A stretch of 64,000 nt of DNA from Clostridia bacterium (lineage in GTDB: Bacteria > Bacillota > Clostridia > Christensenellales > CAG-138): NCBI GenBank assembly GCA_017547885.1, contig JAFYOP010000006.1, forward strand, positions 62,001 to 126,000, given 5' to 3'. Both the position numbers and the translations under genes were made by a program. Below the pieces are notes generated by a model. That model was not told the origin of the DNA. It made no database searches and saw only the letters and a list, made by a program, of their open reading frames with translations. Positions 41,804 through 51,358 of the stretch are shown here, piece after piece. How positions within the stretch are numbered: position 1 is the stretch's first letter; every line of letters begins with the position of its first letter.

Positions 41804-44392
41804 TTACTCGGTTACTCCGTTTATTGCCACAAGGTTTTCGGGGGCGGCGTTTTCGCTCTGGGCGAAATAGTAGGAAAGTATATCCTCTATTGCAGGAGCG
41901 CTGGAGGAACCGGAGAGGCCGTAAGGCACGCATACCACTATGGCTATCTCAGGCTTCTCACGCGGGGCAAAGCACACGAACCATGAAGTATTTTCTATGT
42001 CTATATTTGTGGTTCGCGCACCTACCTGCGCCGTTCCCGTCTTGCCTGCAAAGGATTCTGTTTCAAGATATTTTTCAATAAAGTCCCTATCAGTAAATGC
42101 ATCTACTGCGGTACCGCCGTCCTCAGGGGATACAACGCCCTTCATGCCGGTCTTTATGGCGGCCCATATGTCATCGGATATCTCTACCTGATTGAATATG
42201 CTGGGCTCAACGTCCTTTACCACATTTCCGTCCTCGTCCATTATCCTGTCTACGATATGGGCATCGTATACGGTGCCCTCATTGGCAATGGCGCTTACAT
42301 ATCGTGCTGCCGCTATGGGAGTTACCAGCGTGGTGCCCTGACCGAATCCTGCACGGATGGTCTGAGTGGGCTTCCACTGTATCTCGTTGAGCAGTGAGGT
42401 TATGTCGTTTATCCAGTCGCTTCGCTCCTGAGTTATACCTTCGGGGATGCCCAGCTCTTCGCTGATTATGCGACGTATCCGGTAACCTTCACCGGTGATG
42501 GATCCATCCTGAAGCTCCATAAGCTTCTTGGCGCAGCTTTCTATTGCAGCCTCGTCCGCCTCCATGTTTCGCATTTCTATAAACATGGCAAGGCGCTCCT
42601 TCAGCTTACGGTAAATAAGGCTGGGCAGGCTGGTCTTCTGATTGTAAACCTCAAGGGTTCCGTCCTCCCCCATAAGGGTATTGTCAAACAGTATCTTCTG
42701 TCCGCCAACGATGCCCTCCGCTTCGCCGGTAAGCTCTATGCCGGTCCTGCTGGTAAGGCCCATCTTGCCGGACCACTCGTTGAGCTTATCTATACCGACA
42801 CGGTTTGCTACCTCGCAGAAGTAATAGTTGCAGGAGTTTTTCACCGCAGCCGCAAGGTCCTGATTGGCATGCTGACCTATTTTGGAGCGGGAGGAAAGAT
42901 GGCATTTAGGCGCATTAGTGTCAATGACGACTTCCTTGCCGTTCTCGTCGGTATACCGTATGTTATACTGCCAATCACAGCTTATCAGCTCATTTATATC
43001 CAGCACGCCTTCGGCAGCGCCCGCTATGCCTGTAACCATCTTGAATATGGAGCCGGGAGCAAGGCGGGTGGATATGGCCTTGTTTCTGGTGGGGGTAGTG
43101 TCCGCCGCCCATTCGCTCTGGAACAATTCCTCTGCCTGTTCATCGCTGAGGCCCTCAATGAACCAGTTGGGGTCAAAGGAAGGATAGGAGGCCATGGCAA
43201 GCACCTGTCCCGTGTTAACATCCATTACCACCGCGGCGCCTGTCTGTGCCTTTTCTATGCCCTCTACCTTACCCTTGGTCTTTTCCTCGTAGCTTGCATA
43301 GTTTTCTTCTATTTTGTTTATTTCTCTGTCGTTTATGTTCAGTATAACGTCAGCAAGGGCCTTTTCCACCACCGCCTGCAGCTCTATATCCAGCGTCAGC
43401 ATAACGTCATTGCCGTCGGTGGCGGGAGTATAGTTAAGCTCGCGTATGGTACTGCCGTTTTTGTTTACCTCAACCTCGCGGCTGCCCTTATGCTCATTGG
43501 TGGAGCCGGTAAGGTATTCCTCCATGGTGGCCTCTATGCCGGATACGCCAACATAGTCCTCATAGGAATAGCCAAACTCCTCACGCATTTCTTTGGTGAC
43601 GGTCTTACCCAGATAACCCACCACATGTGCCGCAGTGGTACCCCTTGGGTATACCCTGATGGTGCTCTGTGAGGTCTGCAGGCCGGTAAGCTCGTCCGCC
43701 CGGAGCTTGATCTCCGCAACCACTTCCATTCCCACGTCATAGGCGATGGTGATGGGCTCATATGCGCGATAGTTGTTCAGCAGCACTTCCTGGCGTATGG
43801 ATATTACCTTATTGGCTTCCTCAAAGCCCAGCTCCTCAGGAATAAACCAATATGCCCTGAGCTTGTTATAAGCCTCTTCCGCCGTGGGCCATTCGCTGGT
43901 GTCCCACTTGGTCCTGTCAGGTTCATCCTTATCGTACTTGATGGGGAAGCCCATGGCCTCGCAGAAGTTCTTGTAGCGGGCCACTACCGCAGCCTTGCTC
44001 TCAACGCCCCAGTCGTATTCAAATTTGCCATTTTCATCTCTGGTGATATACGATGTGTCTATGGTTTTGCCTCCGCCGGCTTCTATTATCTCAATGGCTT
44101 TTATAAGAGCATCGGTATAGGCAGCTGAGTCGTAGTCGGTACGGTTGTCCGCATCGCGCAGGAACTCTACATTATAGCTGTTTTTGCTGTATGCAAGTAC
44201 CACGCCGTTGCGGTCCAATATCCTGCCGCGGGTTCCTTTTATGTCAATGGTGCTGGTCCTTCTGTCCACAGCATCCACCGCATACTCGGCACCGCCTACC
44301 ATCGTCACCTGATAAAGCTGATAAACAAGCGCACCCATAAGGAACGCCAGTATGATTATTAAGATTATAAACCTGGATACAGCAGTTTTCAT
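41804..44392 (-). CDS. mrdA: Penicillin-binding protein 2 (class B transpeptidase), with long insertion
   Basis: PBP2 crosslinks peptidoglycan during cell elongation in the MreBCD complex. It has one N-terminal membrane segment (FIILIIILAFLMGALVYQLY), a dimerisation/pedestal domain, and the transpeptidase motifs SIFK (in LAPGSIFKMVTG), SCN (KNSCNYYF) and KTG (FAGKTGTAQV). At 862 residues it is longer than usual (about 600-720), largely because of extra helical sequence between SxN and KTG (EGIVGGQKILFDN through the ITQERSDWIND region). The gene overlaps mreD by 4 bases (ATGA), the expected elongasome operon. Confidence 0.94.
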   Translation of the reverse strand: MKTAVSRFIILIIILAFLMGALVYQLYQVTMVGGAEYAVDAVDRRTSTIDIKGTRGRILDRNGVVLAYSKNSYNVEFLRDADNRTDYDSAAYTDALIKAIEIIEAGGGKTIDTSYITRDENGKFEYDWGVESKAAVVARYKNFCEAMGFPIKYDKDEPDRTKWDTSEWPTAEEAYNKLRAYWFIPEELGFEEANKVISIRQEVLLNNYRAYEPITIAYDVGMEVVAEIKLRADELTGLQTSQSTIRVYPRGTTAAHVVGYLGKTVTKEMREEFGYSYEDYVGVSGIEATMEEYLTGSTNEHKGSREVEVNKNGSTIRELNYTPATDGNDVMLTLDIELQAVVEKALADVILNINDREINKIEENYASYEEKTKGKVEGIEKAQTGAAVVMDVNTGQVLAMASYPSFDPNWFIEGLSDEQAEELFQSEWAADTTPTRNKAISTRLAPGSIFKMVTGIAGAAEGVLDINELISCDWQYNIRYTDENGKEVVIDTNAPKCHLSSRSKIGQHANQDLAAAVKNSCNYYFCEVANRVGIDKLNEWSGKMGLTSRTGIELTGEAEGIVGGQKILFDNTLMGEDGTLEVYNQKTSLPSLIYRKLKERLAMFIEMRNMEADEAAIESCAKKLMELQDGSITGEGYRIRRIISEELGIPEGITQERSDWINDITSLLNEIQWKPTQTIRAGFGQGTTLVTPIAAARYVSAIANEGTVYDAHIVDRIMDEDGNVVKDVEPSIFNQVEISDDIWAAIKTGMKGVVSPEDGGTAVDAFTDRDFIEKYLETESFAGKTGTAQVGARTTNIDIENTSWFVCFAPREKPEIAIVVCVPYGLSGSSSAPAIEDILSYYFAQSENAAPENLVAINGVTE

Positions 44393-44907
44393 TTTACTCC
44401 TCCGGCGGTGCGGTCATACCGTTTCTTGGAAGACTGCAGCAGCCTGGGCTTAAGATAAAGATGCACCGGCAGGCAAAGGGCTGACGTAAAAAGCGCAGAA
44501 GGCAATATATAGGTTGCCAGCATCTCAAAAAAACTGAATCTGCCGCCCATAAAGCCGGTCATTATGGCCATAAATACTTCCTTTAAAAAGGCACACACCG
44601 CAACTGTGGCAATGGGTATAAAAATATTGTCCGCAAAGTACTTTTTGTAGAATATGCCGCCCATCATGCCGGCTGTCATATAGGCCAGGGCATTTATCCC
44701 CACAGCTTTGCCAAAAAAAACATCTATAACTATTCCGGCAATGCACCCTGCAAAAGCCGCATCCGTTGCGCCCATCAATATGCCCACGCATACTACCACA
44801 GCCAGCACACAGTCCGGCACAACGCCAAGTATGCTGAACCTTGCAAATATCACAGAATCCATAAACATGGCAAATATCAGGGAGGCAGCCACGTACAGTC
44901 TGTACAT
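44389..44907 (-). CDS. mreD: Rod shape-determining protein MreD
   Basis: This 172-residue hydrophobic protein with about five transmembrane segments (AASLIFAMFMDSVIFARF, VPDCVLAVVVCVGILMGA, and so on) matches MreD in size and position between mreC and pbp2. MreD is part of the elongasome membrane complex. It overlaps mreC by one base (TAATG) and pbp2 by four. Sequence identity in this family is low, so the assignment leans on context. Confidence 0.88.
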   Translation of the reverse strand: MYRLYVAASLIFAMFMDSVIFARFSILGVVPDCVLAVVVCVGILMGATDAAFAGCIAGIVIDVFFGKAVGINALAYMTAGMMGGIFYKKYFADNIFIPIATVAVCAFLKEVFMAIMTGFMGGRFSFFEMLATYILPSALFTSALCLPVHLYLKPRLLQSSKKRYDRTAGGVK

Positions 44908-45749
44908 TATTCCTCCTCCTGCTCTTCCATGTTTACTATCATAACCTCTTCCAGACGGAGAAAGTCCACAGCCGGCTCAATTATGGCGTTTCTGTCCTCG
45001 GTATCCTCATTGGCACGGGAAACCTCGGTAACAGTGCCTATGGCGATTCCCTTGGGGAATATGCCGCCTATACCGCTGGTGAGTATATTGTCGCCGGGCA
45101 CAAGGTCATAGCCGCTGGGCAGATAATAAAGCTCCAGCTTTTCGTTTTTGTCTACGTTGAGTATTCCCCGGGCAAAGCCATAGTCTCTGGTGCGCTCCAC
45201 CATTACGCTTACGTCGGATGTGCTGTCGATTATGGAGGTAACCTTGCAGGTGTTGGCGCTTACGCTGCTGACGCGGCCCACCAGACCCTTGGAATTTACC
45301 ACCGCCTGATTTTCCATAACGCCGTCATTGCGCCCCGCGTTTACGGTAAACTCGCTGAACCATACTCCCTGGCTCTTGCCTATTACCCTTGCGGTAACGT
45401 ATGTGTAGTTCTGGGTTATGTCAGTATAGTTAAGCAGCCCTTTAAGGCGCTCATTTTCCTCGCGCAGGGTGTTCAGCTCGTTTTCGATTATCTCGTACTG
45501 TGCCAGCTGAACCTTCAGCTGCTCGTTTTCCTTATCAAGGTCTGTGGAGCTGAATACACGCTCAAAGAAATCTATTATGGAATTTGACGCCTTGACCGAG
45601 AAGGACTGAATGGGAGACAGCACGGAATTTACGGCATCCTCAATAAAGGTCACCTGAACCCTGTCATATGTAACAGCTATCAGTATGGCCAGCACCGCAA
45701 TAACCGCCAGCATAATTACAAAGCCTCTGCTGCGAAAAAATCCGCCCAT
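44907..45749 (-). CDS. mreC: Rod shape-determining protein MreC
   Basis: MreC is the periplasm-side scaffold of the elongasome. The 280-residue protein has one N-terminal transmembrane segment (FVIMLAVIAVLAILIAVTY), a coiled coil (DKENEQLKVQLAQYEIIENELNTL...) and the beta-rich core with VTARVIGKSQGVWF and GLVGRVSSV. The start has GGAGACTTTTA before it. It is followed by mreD and preceded by mreB with a 160-base gap. Confidence 0.94.
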   Translation of the reverse strand: MGGFFRSRGFVIMLAVIAVLAILIAVTYDRVQVTFIEDAVNSVLSPIQSFSVKASNSIIDFFERVFSSTDLDKENEQLKVQLAQYEIIENELNTLREENERLKGLLNYTDITQNYTYVTARVIGKSQGVWFSEFTVNAGRNDGVMENQAVVNSKGLVGRVSSVSANTCKVTSIIDSTSDVSVMVERTRDYGFARGILNVDKNEKLELYYLPSGYDLVPGDNILTSGIGGIFPKGIAIGTVTEVSRANEDTEDRNAIIEPAVDFLRLEEVMIVNMEEQEEE

Positions 45750-45910
45750 TAAAAGTCTCCTTTGTTAAACATCGGACTTGCCGCAGAATACCCCGATAAG
45801 TCCAAAGAATCCCGATAATTATTATAAATGCAAGTACCGCCACGCGCAAGGCGTGACGGCAAATCGTTACATTCTGTTTACCCAATATGCTGATTTTTCA
45901 ATATTTTTCT

Positions 45911-46942
45911 TTATGCGCTTACCGCCTCATGGCACAGGCCGGAGTCTTCCCCCATGTCCAGCGCCATAAGAGCGCCCTTTACCACGCAGTTTTCAGGATC
46001 CTCCGCCACCCGAACTCCCATGCCGGTTTCCCTGCTTATAAGCTCCGCTATGCCGTCAAGACACGCTCCTCCCCCTGTAAGGGTGATGCCTGTGGTATAT
46101 ATATCCCCCGCAAGCTCCGGAGGAGTATCCGCAAGGGTATCCTTTACTGCGTTTACTATTTCTTTTATCTGGTTCTTTATGGCATAGCTTATCTCACCCT
46201 GACTCACCACTATGCTCTCAGGAAGGCCGCTTTCCATATTGCGGCCCCTCAGCTGCATATGCTCCTCTCCCCCCATAAGGGCACTGCCTATGGTCATCTT
46301 TACCTGTTCTGCGGTGCGTTCGCCTATGCTCAGGCAATACTCCTTTTCCACAAAATCAACAATTGCCTTGTCTATATGAGTTCCGCCCACCCGAACAGAC
46401 TTATGCGCCGCAATGCCTCCCAGCACCACCACCGCCGCATCCGTGGTTCCGCCTCCCATATCCACCACCATATGGCCTATGGGTGCGGTTACCGGCAGCC
46501 CTGCACCAATGGCCGCAGCAAGTGCTTCGTTAAGTACTGTTATCTCCCTCGCCCCTGCATTCTTTGCGGCCTCCATCAGCGCCCTGCGCTCTATGTCGCT
46601 TACGCAAAGGGGAAAACATAACGCAAGGCGTATGCCCATAGGCCCCGCCTTTCTTCCCAGCGCCTCCCGTATGCAGTAGCGTATCATGGCCTCCATAAGC
46701 TCCATGTCGGATATTACTCCGTCTCTCATGGGATAATTTACCGCCAGCTGTCCCGGCGTTCGGCCCAGCATAAGCATTGCCTTGCTGCCTATTTCAACTA
46801 TTTCCCTTTCCTCCCCCGTGGATACCGCCACGGCACTGGGCTCCCTCAGCACTATCCCCCTGCCCTTTATGGCGGCCAGAGTATTTACGGTTCCCAGATC
46901 CAGCGCCACCGCATCGGAAAACACATCCCGCAATATCTTCAT
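45911..46942 (-). CDS. mreB: Actin-like rod shape protein MreB
   Basis: MreB forms membrane-bound filaments that guide lateral wall synthesis. The 343-residue protein has the actin-fold nucleotide motifs LDLGTVNTLA (phosphate 1), VVDMGGGTTDAAVV (phosphate 2) and TLTGGGACLDGI (adenosine). The ATG at 46942 gives MKILRDVFSDAVALDLG; a GTG nine bases upstream at 46951 sits ten bases after GGAGG and is equally likely, adding three residues. It is divergent from maf and starts the mreBCD-pbp2 unit. Confidence 0.93.
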   Translation of the reverse strand: MKILRDVFSDAVALDLGTVNTLAAIKGRGIVLREPSAVAVSTGEEREIVEIGSKAMLMLGRTPGQLAVNYPMRDGVISDMELMEAMIRYCIREALGRKAGPMGIRLALCFPLCVSDIERRALMEAAKNAGAREITVLNEALAAAIGAGLPVTAPIGHMVVDMGGGTTDAAVVVLGGIAAHKSVRVGGTHIDKAIVDFVEKEYCLSIGERTAEQVKMTIGSALMGGEEHMQLRGRNMESGLPESIVVSQGEISYAIKNQIKEIVNAVKDTLADTPPELAGDIYTTGITLTGGGACLDGIAELISRETGMGVRVAEDPENCVVKGALMALDMGEDSGLCHEAVSA

Positions 46943-47080
46943 TCCAAACACTGTATGGATACCTCCCAATCTAGTTATGGAGAAAGTATTTCCATATATT
47001 GTTTCTGTTATACAGAGGGGATTGTACCGCGATGTGCCTTGTGGTATCCTATTTGTGATTTTGAAATCCAGAGGTGCTTT

Positions 47081-47671
47081 ATGGAGCTTATACTGGCCTC
47101 CCAGTCCCAGCGGCGCAGGGAGCTTTTTCAGCTGATAGGTCTGGAATATACCTGCATCCCCAGCGATGCGGATGAAAACGTACCCTTTACAGAACCCGGC
47201 GAATTTGTGGAGCAGCTGGCCCTCAGAAAGGCCTCCGCAGTAAAGAAAGACCACCCCGGCAGCTGCGTTGTGGGTTCGGATACCGTAGTGTGGCTGGATA
47301 ACGAGATAATCGGCAAGCCCCATGACCGTGAGGACGCATACCGCATACTCCGCAAGCTGTCCGGCCGCACACATACCGTATACACCGGCATAGCCGTGCT
47401 TACCGACGACTCCACTCAGCTCTGCCATGAGACCACCCAAGTCACCTTTGAAGAGCTTTCGGACGAGCTGATATGGGACTATATCGATACCGGCGACCCT
47501 ATGGACAAGGCAGGCTCATACGGCGTACAGGGTCTCGGTGCCGTGCTGGTAAAAAAGGTGGAAGGCTGCTATTTTACCGTTATAGGCATGTCCATACCCC
47601 GCCTGTGCGAAATGCTGAAAAACGTTGGTATATATCCCAGCTGGCAGACTCGCTGCGCAGAAAACAGCTGA
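47081..47671 (+). CDS. maf: Maf-family nucleoside triphosphate pyrophosphatase
   Basis: Maf proteins hydrolyse non-canonical or canonical nucleoside triphosphates and influence septum formation. The 196-residue protein has LILASQSQRRRELF at the start, SDTVVWLD(N)EIIGKP and the C-terminal DKAGSYGVQGLGAVLVKKVEGCY. The start at 47081 follows AGAGGTGCTTT; further upstream starts would overlap the divergent mreB region. Association with mre genes is common in Firmicutes. A terminator follows. Confidence 0.95.
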   Translation: MELILASQSQRRRELFQLIGLEYTCIPSDADENVPFTEPGEFVEQLALRKASAVKKDHPGSCVVGSDTVVWLDNEIIGKPHDREDAYRILRKLSGRTHTVYTGIAVLTDDSTQLCHETTQVTFEELSDELIWDYIDTGDPMDKAGSYGVQGLGAVLVKKVEGCYFTVIGMSIPRLCEMLKNVGIYPSWQTRCAENS

Positions 47672-47693
47672 TTTATTTAAATATTTATACAAC

Positions 47694-47725
47694 AAAAAGC
47701 AGACACATCAGTGTCTGCTTTGTTT
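47694..47725. terminator. Terminator between maf and rex
   Basis: The stem AAAGCAGACAC/GTGTCTGCTTT with a 4-base loop is followed by GTTTTG on the plus strand, between two converging genes. Confidence 0.85.
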
Positions 47726-47741
47726 TGCTTTGATTTGGTAA

Positions 47742-48377
47742 TTATTCGTCATCACCCATATTATGGCACATCTTATATGCAAGGCAGATAAGGCTGTCCG
47801 TCATGTGGATATTCTCCACGGGCACCGGGGCGGTAACGTCAGTGGGGGCAAAGTTCCATATGCCCTTTACTCCGGCCTGCACCATGCGGTCTGCCAGCTC
47901 CTGAGCTGCGCTCCTGCGGGCAGTGATAATACCCACGGCGATATTGTTTTCCTTTACGTATTCCTCAAGCTTGCTTATGTGCAGCACAGGCTTTCCATTT
48001 ACGTCAGTGCCCACCAGCTCCTCATTTACGTCGAAAAGGGCGGTAATGCTGAAGCCATGCTGCTCAAAGTGGTCAAAGCTTGCAAGTGCGCGGCCTATAT
48101 TGCCCGCACCTGCCACAACCGCCTTGTGAGACTTATTGAGGGCAAGTATGTTTTTGATTTCGCCAAGCAATGTGGTTACGTTGTAGCCGTAGCCCTGCTG
48201 GCCAAAGCCGCCGAAGCAATTGAAATCCTGCCTGACCTGAGATGCATTGAGGCGCATCATCTGTGCAAGCTTGCCGGAGGAAATACGCTCCACGCCCTGA
48301 GCCTGCAGCACCTGAAGCTGCCTGTAATATCTGGGCATACGCCTTATAACCGCCTCGGAAACTCTGCGAAATTCCAT
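47742..48377 (-). CDS. rex: Redox-sensing transcriptional repressor Rex
   Basis: Rex senses the NADH/NAD ratio and represses fermentation genes when NADH is low. The 211-residue protein has an N-terminal winged helix (IRRMPRYYRQLQVLQAQGVERISSGKLAQMM, then NASQVRQDFNCFG) and the Rossmann domain with VVAGAGNIGRALA and the later IITARRSAAQELADRM. The start follows AATGGAGGAACAGT. I did not find a convincing Rex operator elsewhere in the window. Confidence 0.95.
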   Translation of the reverse strand: MEFRRVSEAVIRRMPRYYRQLQVLQAQGVERISSGKLAQMMRLNASQVRQDFNCFGGFGQQGYGYNVTTLLGEIKNILALNKSHKAVVAGAGNIGRALASFDHFEQHGFSITALFDVNEELVGTDVNGKPVLHISKLEEYVKENNIAVGIITARRSAAQELADRMVQAGVKGIWNFAPTDVTAPVPVENIHMTDSLICLAYKMCHNMGDDE

Positions 48378-48490
48378 ACTGTTCCTCCATTTTTATGCAT
48401 CGGGCTGCAATACGCCCATCATCCACTATGATTTATTTATTATACGCTCATCAAGGGCAACTTTCAAGGGATTTGACAAATCCAAGACGA

Positions 48491-51349
48491 TCATGCTTTA
48501 TTTTTGTCAGTCCGCTCTCTGTCCCTTATGAGTATGGGGGCAAGGTACTGTCCGGTGTAGCTTTGGGGTATCTTTGCCACCTCTTCAGGAGTTCCGCAGG
48601 CCACCACCGTACCGCCGCCGGCACCTCCTTCGGGCCCCATGTCGATTATGTAATCGGCGCACTTTATAACGTCTAAGTTATGCTCTATAACCACAACGGT
48701 GCTTCCGCCGTCCGCAAGGCGCTTGAGTATATCCAGCAGCCTTTCAACGTCTGCCATATGCAGACCGGTAGTGGGCTCATCCAGCACATACATCGTGTTT
48801 CCAGTATCCCTTCGGGACAGCTCTGTGGTCAGCTTTACACGCTGGGCCTCGCCGCCGGAAAGTGTAGTTGAAGGCTGCCCCAGCTTGATATATCCCAGGC
48901 CCACATCCTGCAGCGTCTGCAGCTTACGCTTTATCCTGTCTATGGGACGGAAAAACTCCAGCGCCTCCTCCACCGTCATATCCAGCACATCCGAAATGCT
49001 CTTTCCCTTGTATTTTACCTCAAGGGTCTCCCTGTTGTATCGCTTGCCCTTGCATACCTCGCAGGGCACATATACGTCCGGCAGGAAGTGCATCTCGATC
49101 TTCAGCATACCGTCGCCCCGGCAGGCTTCGCACCGTCCGCCCTTCACATTAAAGCTGAAGCGGCCGTTATTGTATCCACGCACCTTTGCATCGGGAGTCA
49201 TGGCGAATATGTCCCTTATCATATCGAAAAGGCCGGTATATGTGGCGGGGTTGCTGCGGGGCGTTCTGCCTATGGGGGACTGGTCGATGTCAATTATCTT
49301 ATCCAGCCGAGGTATGCCATCTATGCTGTCGCATACATCCTTTGGGCAGTGCTTCGCCCTGTTAAGGTCATGAAGCAGTGTCTTTTTGACCACCTCGTTC
49401 ACAAGGCTGCTCTTGCCGCTGCCGGATACGCCTGTAACGCAGGTGAATACCCCAAGAGGTATATCCACGTCTATATTTTTAAGGTTATTAACCCGTGCGT
49501 TCTTTACGCTGAGCCATCTGCCCTCATTGCTGCGCCGCCCTTCCGGCACAGGAATAAACCTGCGGCCGGACAGGAACTGACCGGTGATGGAATTTTCTGA
49601 GGCCATTATTTCCCCGGGAGTTCCCTCGGCAACTATTCTGCCGCCGTGCTCGCCCGCACCGGGGCCTATATCCACCAGATAGTCCGCGCTCAGCATGGTC
49701 TCTTCATCATGCTCCACCACGATAAGGGTATTGCCCATGTCACGCATGCCCTTGAGGGTATCAAGCAGCCTTGCGTTGTCCCGCTGATGCAGGCCTATGC
49801 TGGGCTCATCCAGTATGTACAATACCCCCATAAGGCCGCTGCCTATCTGGGTGGCAAGGCGTATGCGCTGTGCCTCGCCGCCGGAAAGGGTACATGCTCC
49901 TCTGGACAGGGTAAGGTAATCAAGACCTACGTTTTTCAGGAAGCCCAGCCTTGCGCTTATCTCCTTTACGATGCGCTCGGCTATCATACGCTCTGTCTCG
50001 GTCAGTGTCAGCCCGTTGATAAAAGCTTCCGCGGCGGATACCGTCATATCGCTGACCTCAGCGATGGACTTCCCCCCCACGGTAACCGCAAGGCTTTCAG
50101 GCTTGAGCCTTTTGCCTTTGCACTCAGGGCAGGGGATATTGGACATATATCCTTCTATCACCTGCTTCATGCCGTCGGACTGAGTCTCGTGATAGCGTCG
50201 CTCAAGGTTGGTTATGATCCCCTCAAAGGAAGTTTTAAAGGTACCGCTGCCATACTCGCGCTGGTAGCTGACCTCCATCTTTTCATCCCCTGTGCCATAC
50301 AGCAGCACCTGCTTGGCCTTTTCGGGAAGTTCTTCATAAGGCACATCCATGAAAAAGCCGTAATGCTTTGCAATAGCGCCAAAGTACATCTCAGCCATGC
50401 TGCCGCCGTTTGCTCCGCTCTGCCAGCCGCTTACGTTTATGGCTCCCTCCGCAAGGCTCAGGCTCTTGTCCGGCACCACCAGATCAGGGTCCACCTTCAT
50501 CAATGAGCCAAGGCCGCTGCAGCAGGGGCAAGCGCCGTAAGGGTTGTTGAAGGAGAACATTCTGGGAGTAAGCTCAGGTATGCTTATTCCGCAGTCCGGG
50601 CAGGAGTACTTTTCTGAAAACAGCAGCTCCTCCCTGCCAATTACATCCACCTTTGCAAGGCCGTCGCCAAAGGCGAAAGCAGTCTCCATGGACTCGGCAA
50701 GGCGGCTTTCTATGCCGGGCTTTATTATCAGCCTGTCCACTATAACGTCTATGGTGTGTTTTTTCTGCTTATTAAGTGGGGGAACTTCGTTTATGTCGTA
50801 TACTTCCCCATCCACACGCACGCGAACATAACCGTCCTTGCGTATCTGCTCCAGCAGCTTTGCATGCTCGCCCTTTTTGGCACGCACAGCGGGGGCGATT
50901 ATCTGTATCCTCCCCTCCCCAATGGCCATTATCCTGTCCACCACCACGTCTATGCTTTGACGCTCTATGGGCAGGCCGCACTTGGGACAGTGCGGATGTC
51001 CCGTCCTTGCGTACAGCAGCCTGAAATAATCGTGTATTTCGGTTACCGTGCCTACGGTGGAACGGGGGTTATTTGAGGTGCTCTTTTGGTCTATGCTGAT
51101 GGCAGGGGAAAGGCCCTCTATGTAATCCACATCCGGCTTATCCATCTGCCCAAGGAACAGCCTTGCGTATGAGGAGAGTGACTCCACATATCTGCGCTGT
51201 CCTTCTGCGTATATGGTATCAAAGGCCAGCGAAGACTTTCCGCTGCCGCTGAGGCCTGTGAATACTATTAATTTATTGCGGGGCAGGGCAATGTCCACAT
51301 CCTTAAGGTTGTGCTCCCTTGCTCCCTTGATTATTAATTGTTCGTTCAT
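48491..51349 (-). CDS. uvrA: Excinuclease ABC subunit UvrA
   Basis: UvrA is the damage sensor of nucleotide excision repair. The 952-residue protein has two ABC ATPase modules: Walker [15 protein letters not shown] in the first and [11 protein letters not shown] in the second, each with an ABC signature (LSGGEAQR). It also carries the zinc fingers CPKCG...CPDCG/CPCC and [10 protein letters not shown]...CEVCKG. It lies 9 bases after uvrB on the same strand, the reverse of the textbook uvrB-uvrA order but common in Firmicutes. Confidence 0.98.
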   Translation of the reverse strand: MNEQLIIKGAREHNLKDVDIALPRNKLIVFTGLSGSGKSSLAFDTIYAEGQRRYVESLSSYARLFLGQMDKPDVDYIEGLSPAISIDQKSTSNNPRSTVGTVTEIHDYFRLLYARTGHPHCPKCGLPIERQSIDVVVDRIMAIGEGRIQIIAPAVRAKKGEHAKLLEQIRKDGYVRVRVDGEVYDINEVPPLNKQKKHTIDVIVDRLIIKPGIESRLAESMETAFAFGDGLAKVDVIGREELLFSEKYSCPDCGISIPELTPRMFSFNNPYGACPCCSGLGSLMKVDPDLVVPDKSLSLAEGAINVSGWQSGANGGSMAEMYFGAIAKHYGFFMDVPYEELPEKAKQVLLYGTGDEKMEVSYQREYGSGTFKTSFEGIITNLERRYHETQSDGMKQVIEGYMSNIPCPECKGKRLKPESLAVTVGGKSIAEVSDMTVSAAEAFINGLTLTETERMIAERIVKEISARLGFLKNVGLDYLTLSRGACTLSGGEAQRIRLATQIGSGLMGVLYILDEPSIGLHQRDNARLLDTLKGMRDMGNTLIVVEHDEETMLSADYLVDIGPGAGEHGGRIVAEGTPGEIMASENSITGQFLSGRRFIPVPEGRRSNEGRWLSVKNARVNNLKNIDVDIPLGVFTCVTGVSGSGKSSLVNEVVKKTLLHDLNRAKHCPKDVCDSIDGIPRLDKIIDIDQSPIGRTPRSNPATYTGLFDMIRDIFAMTPDAKVRGYNNGRFSFNVKGGRCEACRGDGMLKIEMHFLPDVYVPCEVCKGKRYNRETLEVKYKGKSISDVLDMTVEEALEFFRPIDRIKRKLQTLQDVGLGYIKLGQPSTTLSGGEAQRVKLTTELSRRDTGNTMYVLDEPTTGLHMADVERLLDILKRLADGGSTVVVIEHNLDVIKCADYIIDMGPEGGAGGGTVVACGTPEEVAKIPQSYTGQYLAPILIRDRERTDKNKA

Positions 51350-51358
51350 TCCTCTTTC

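Noticed and set aside
47742..48377. Rex operators elsewhere in the window
   Set aside because: I looked for TTGTGAA-N-TTCACAA or TTGTTAA-type palindromes near the fermentation-type genes and saw none convincing.
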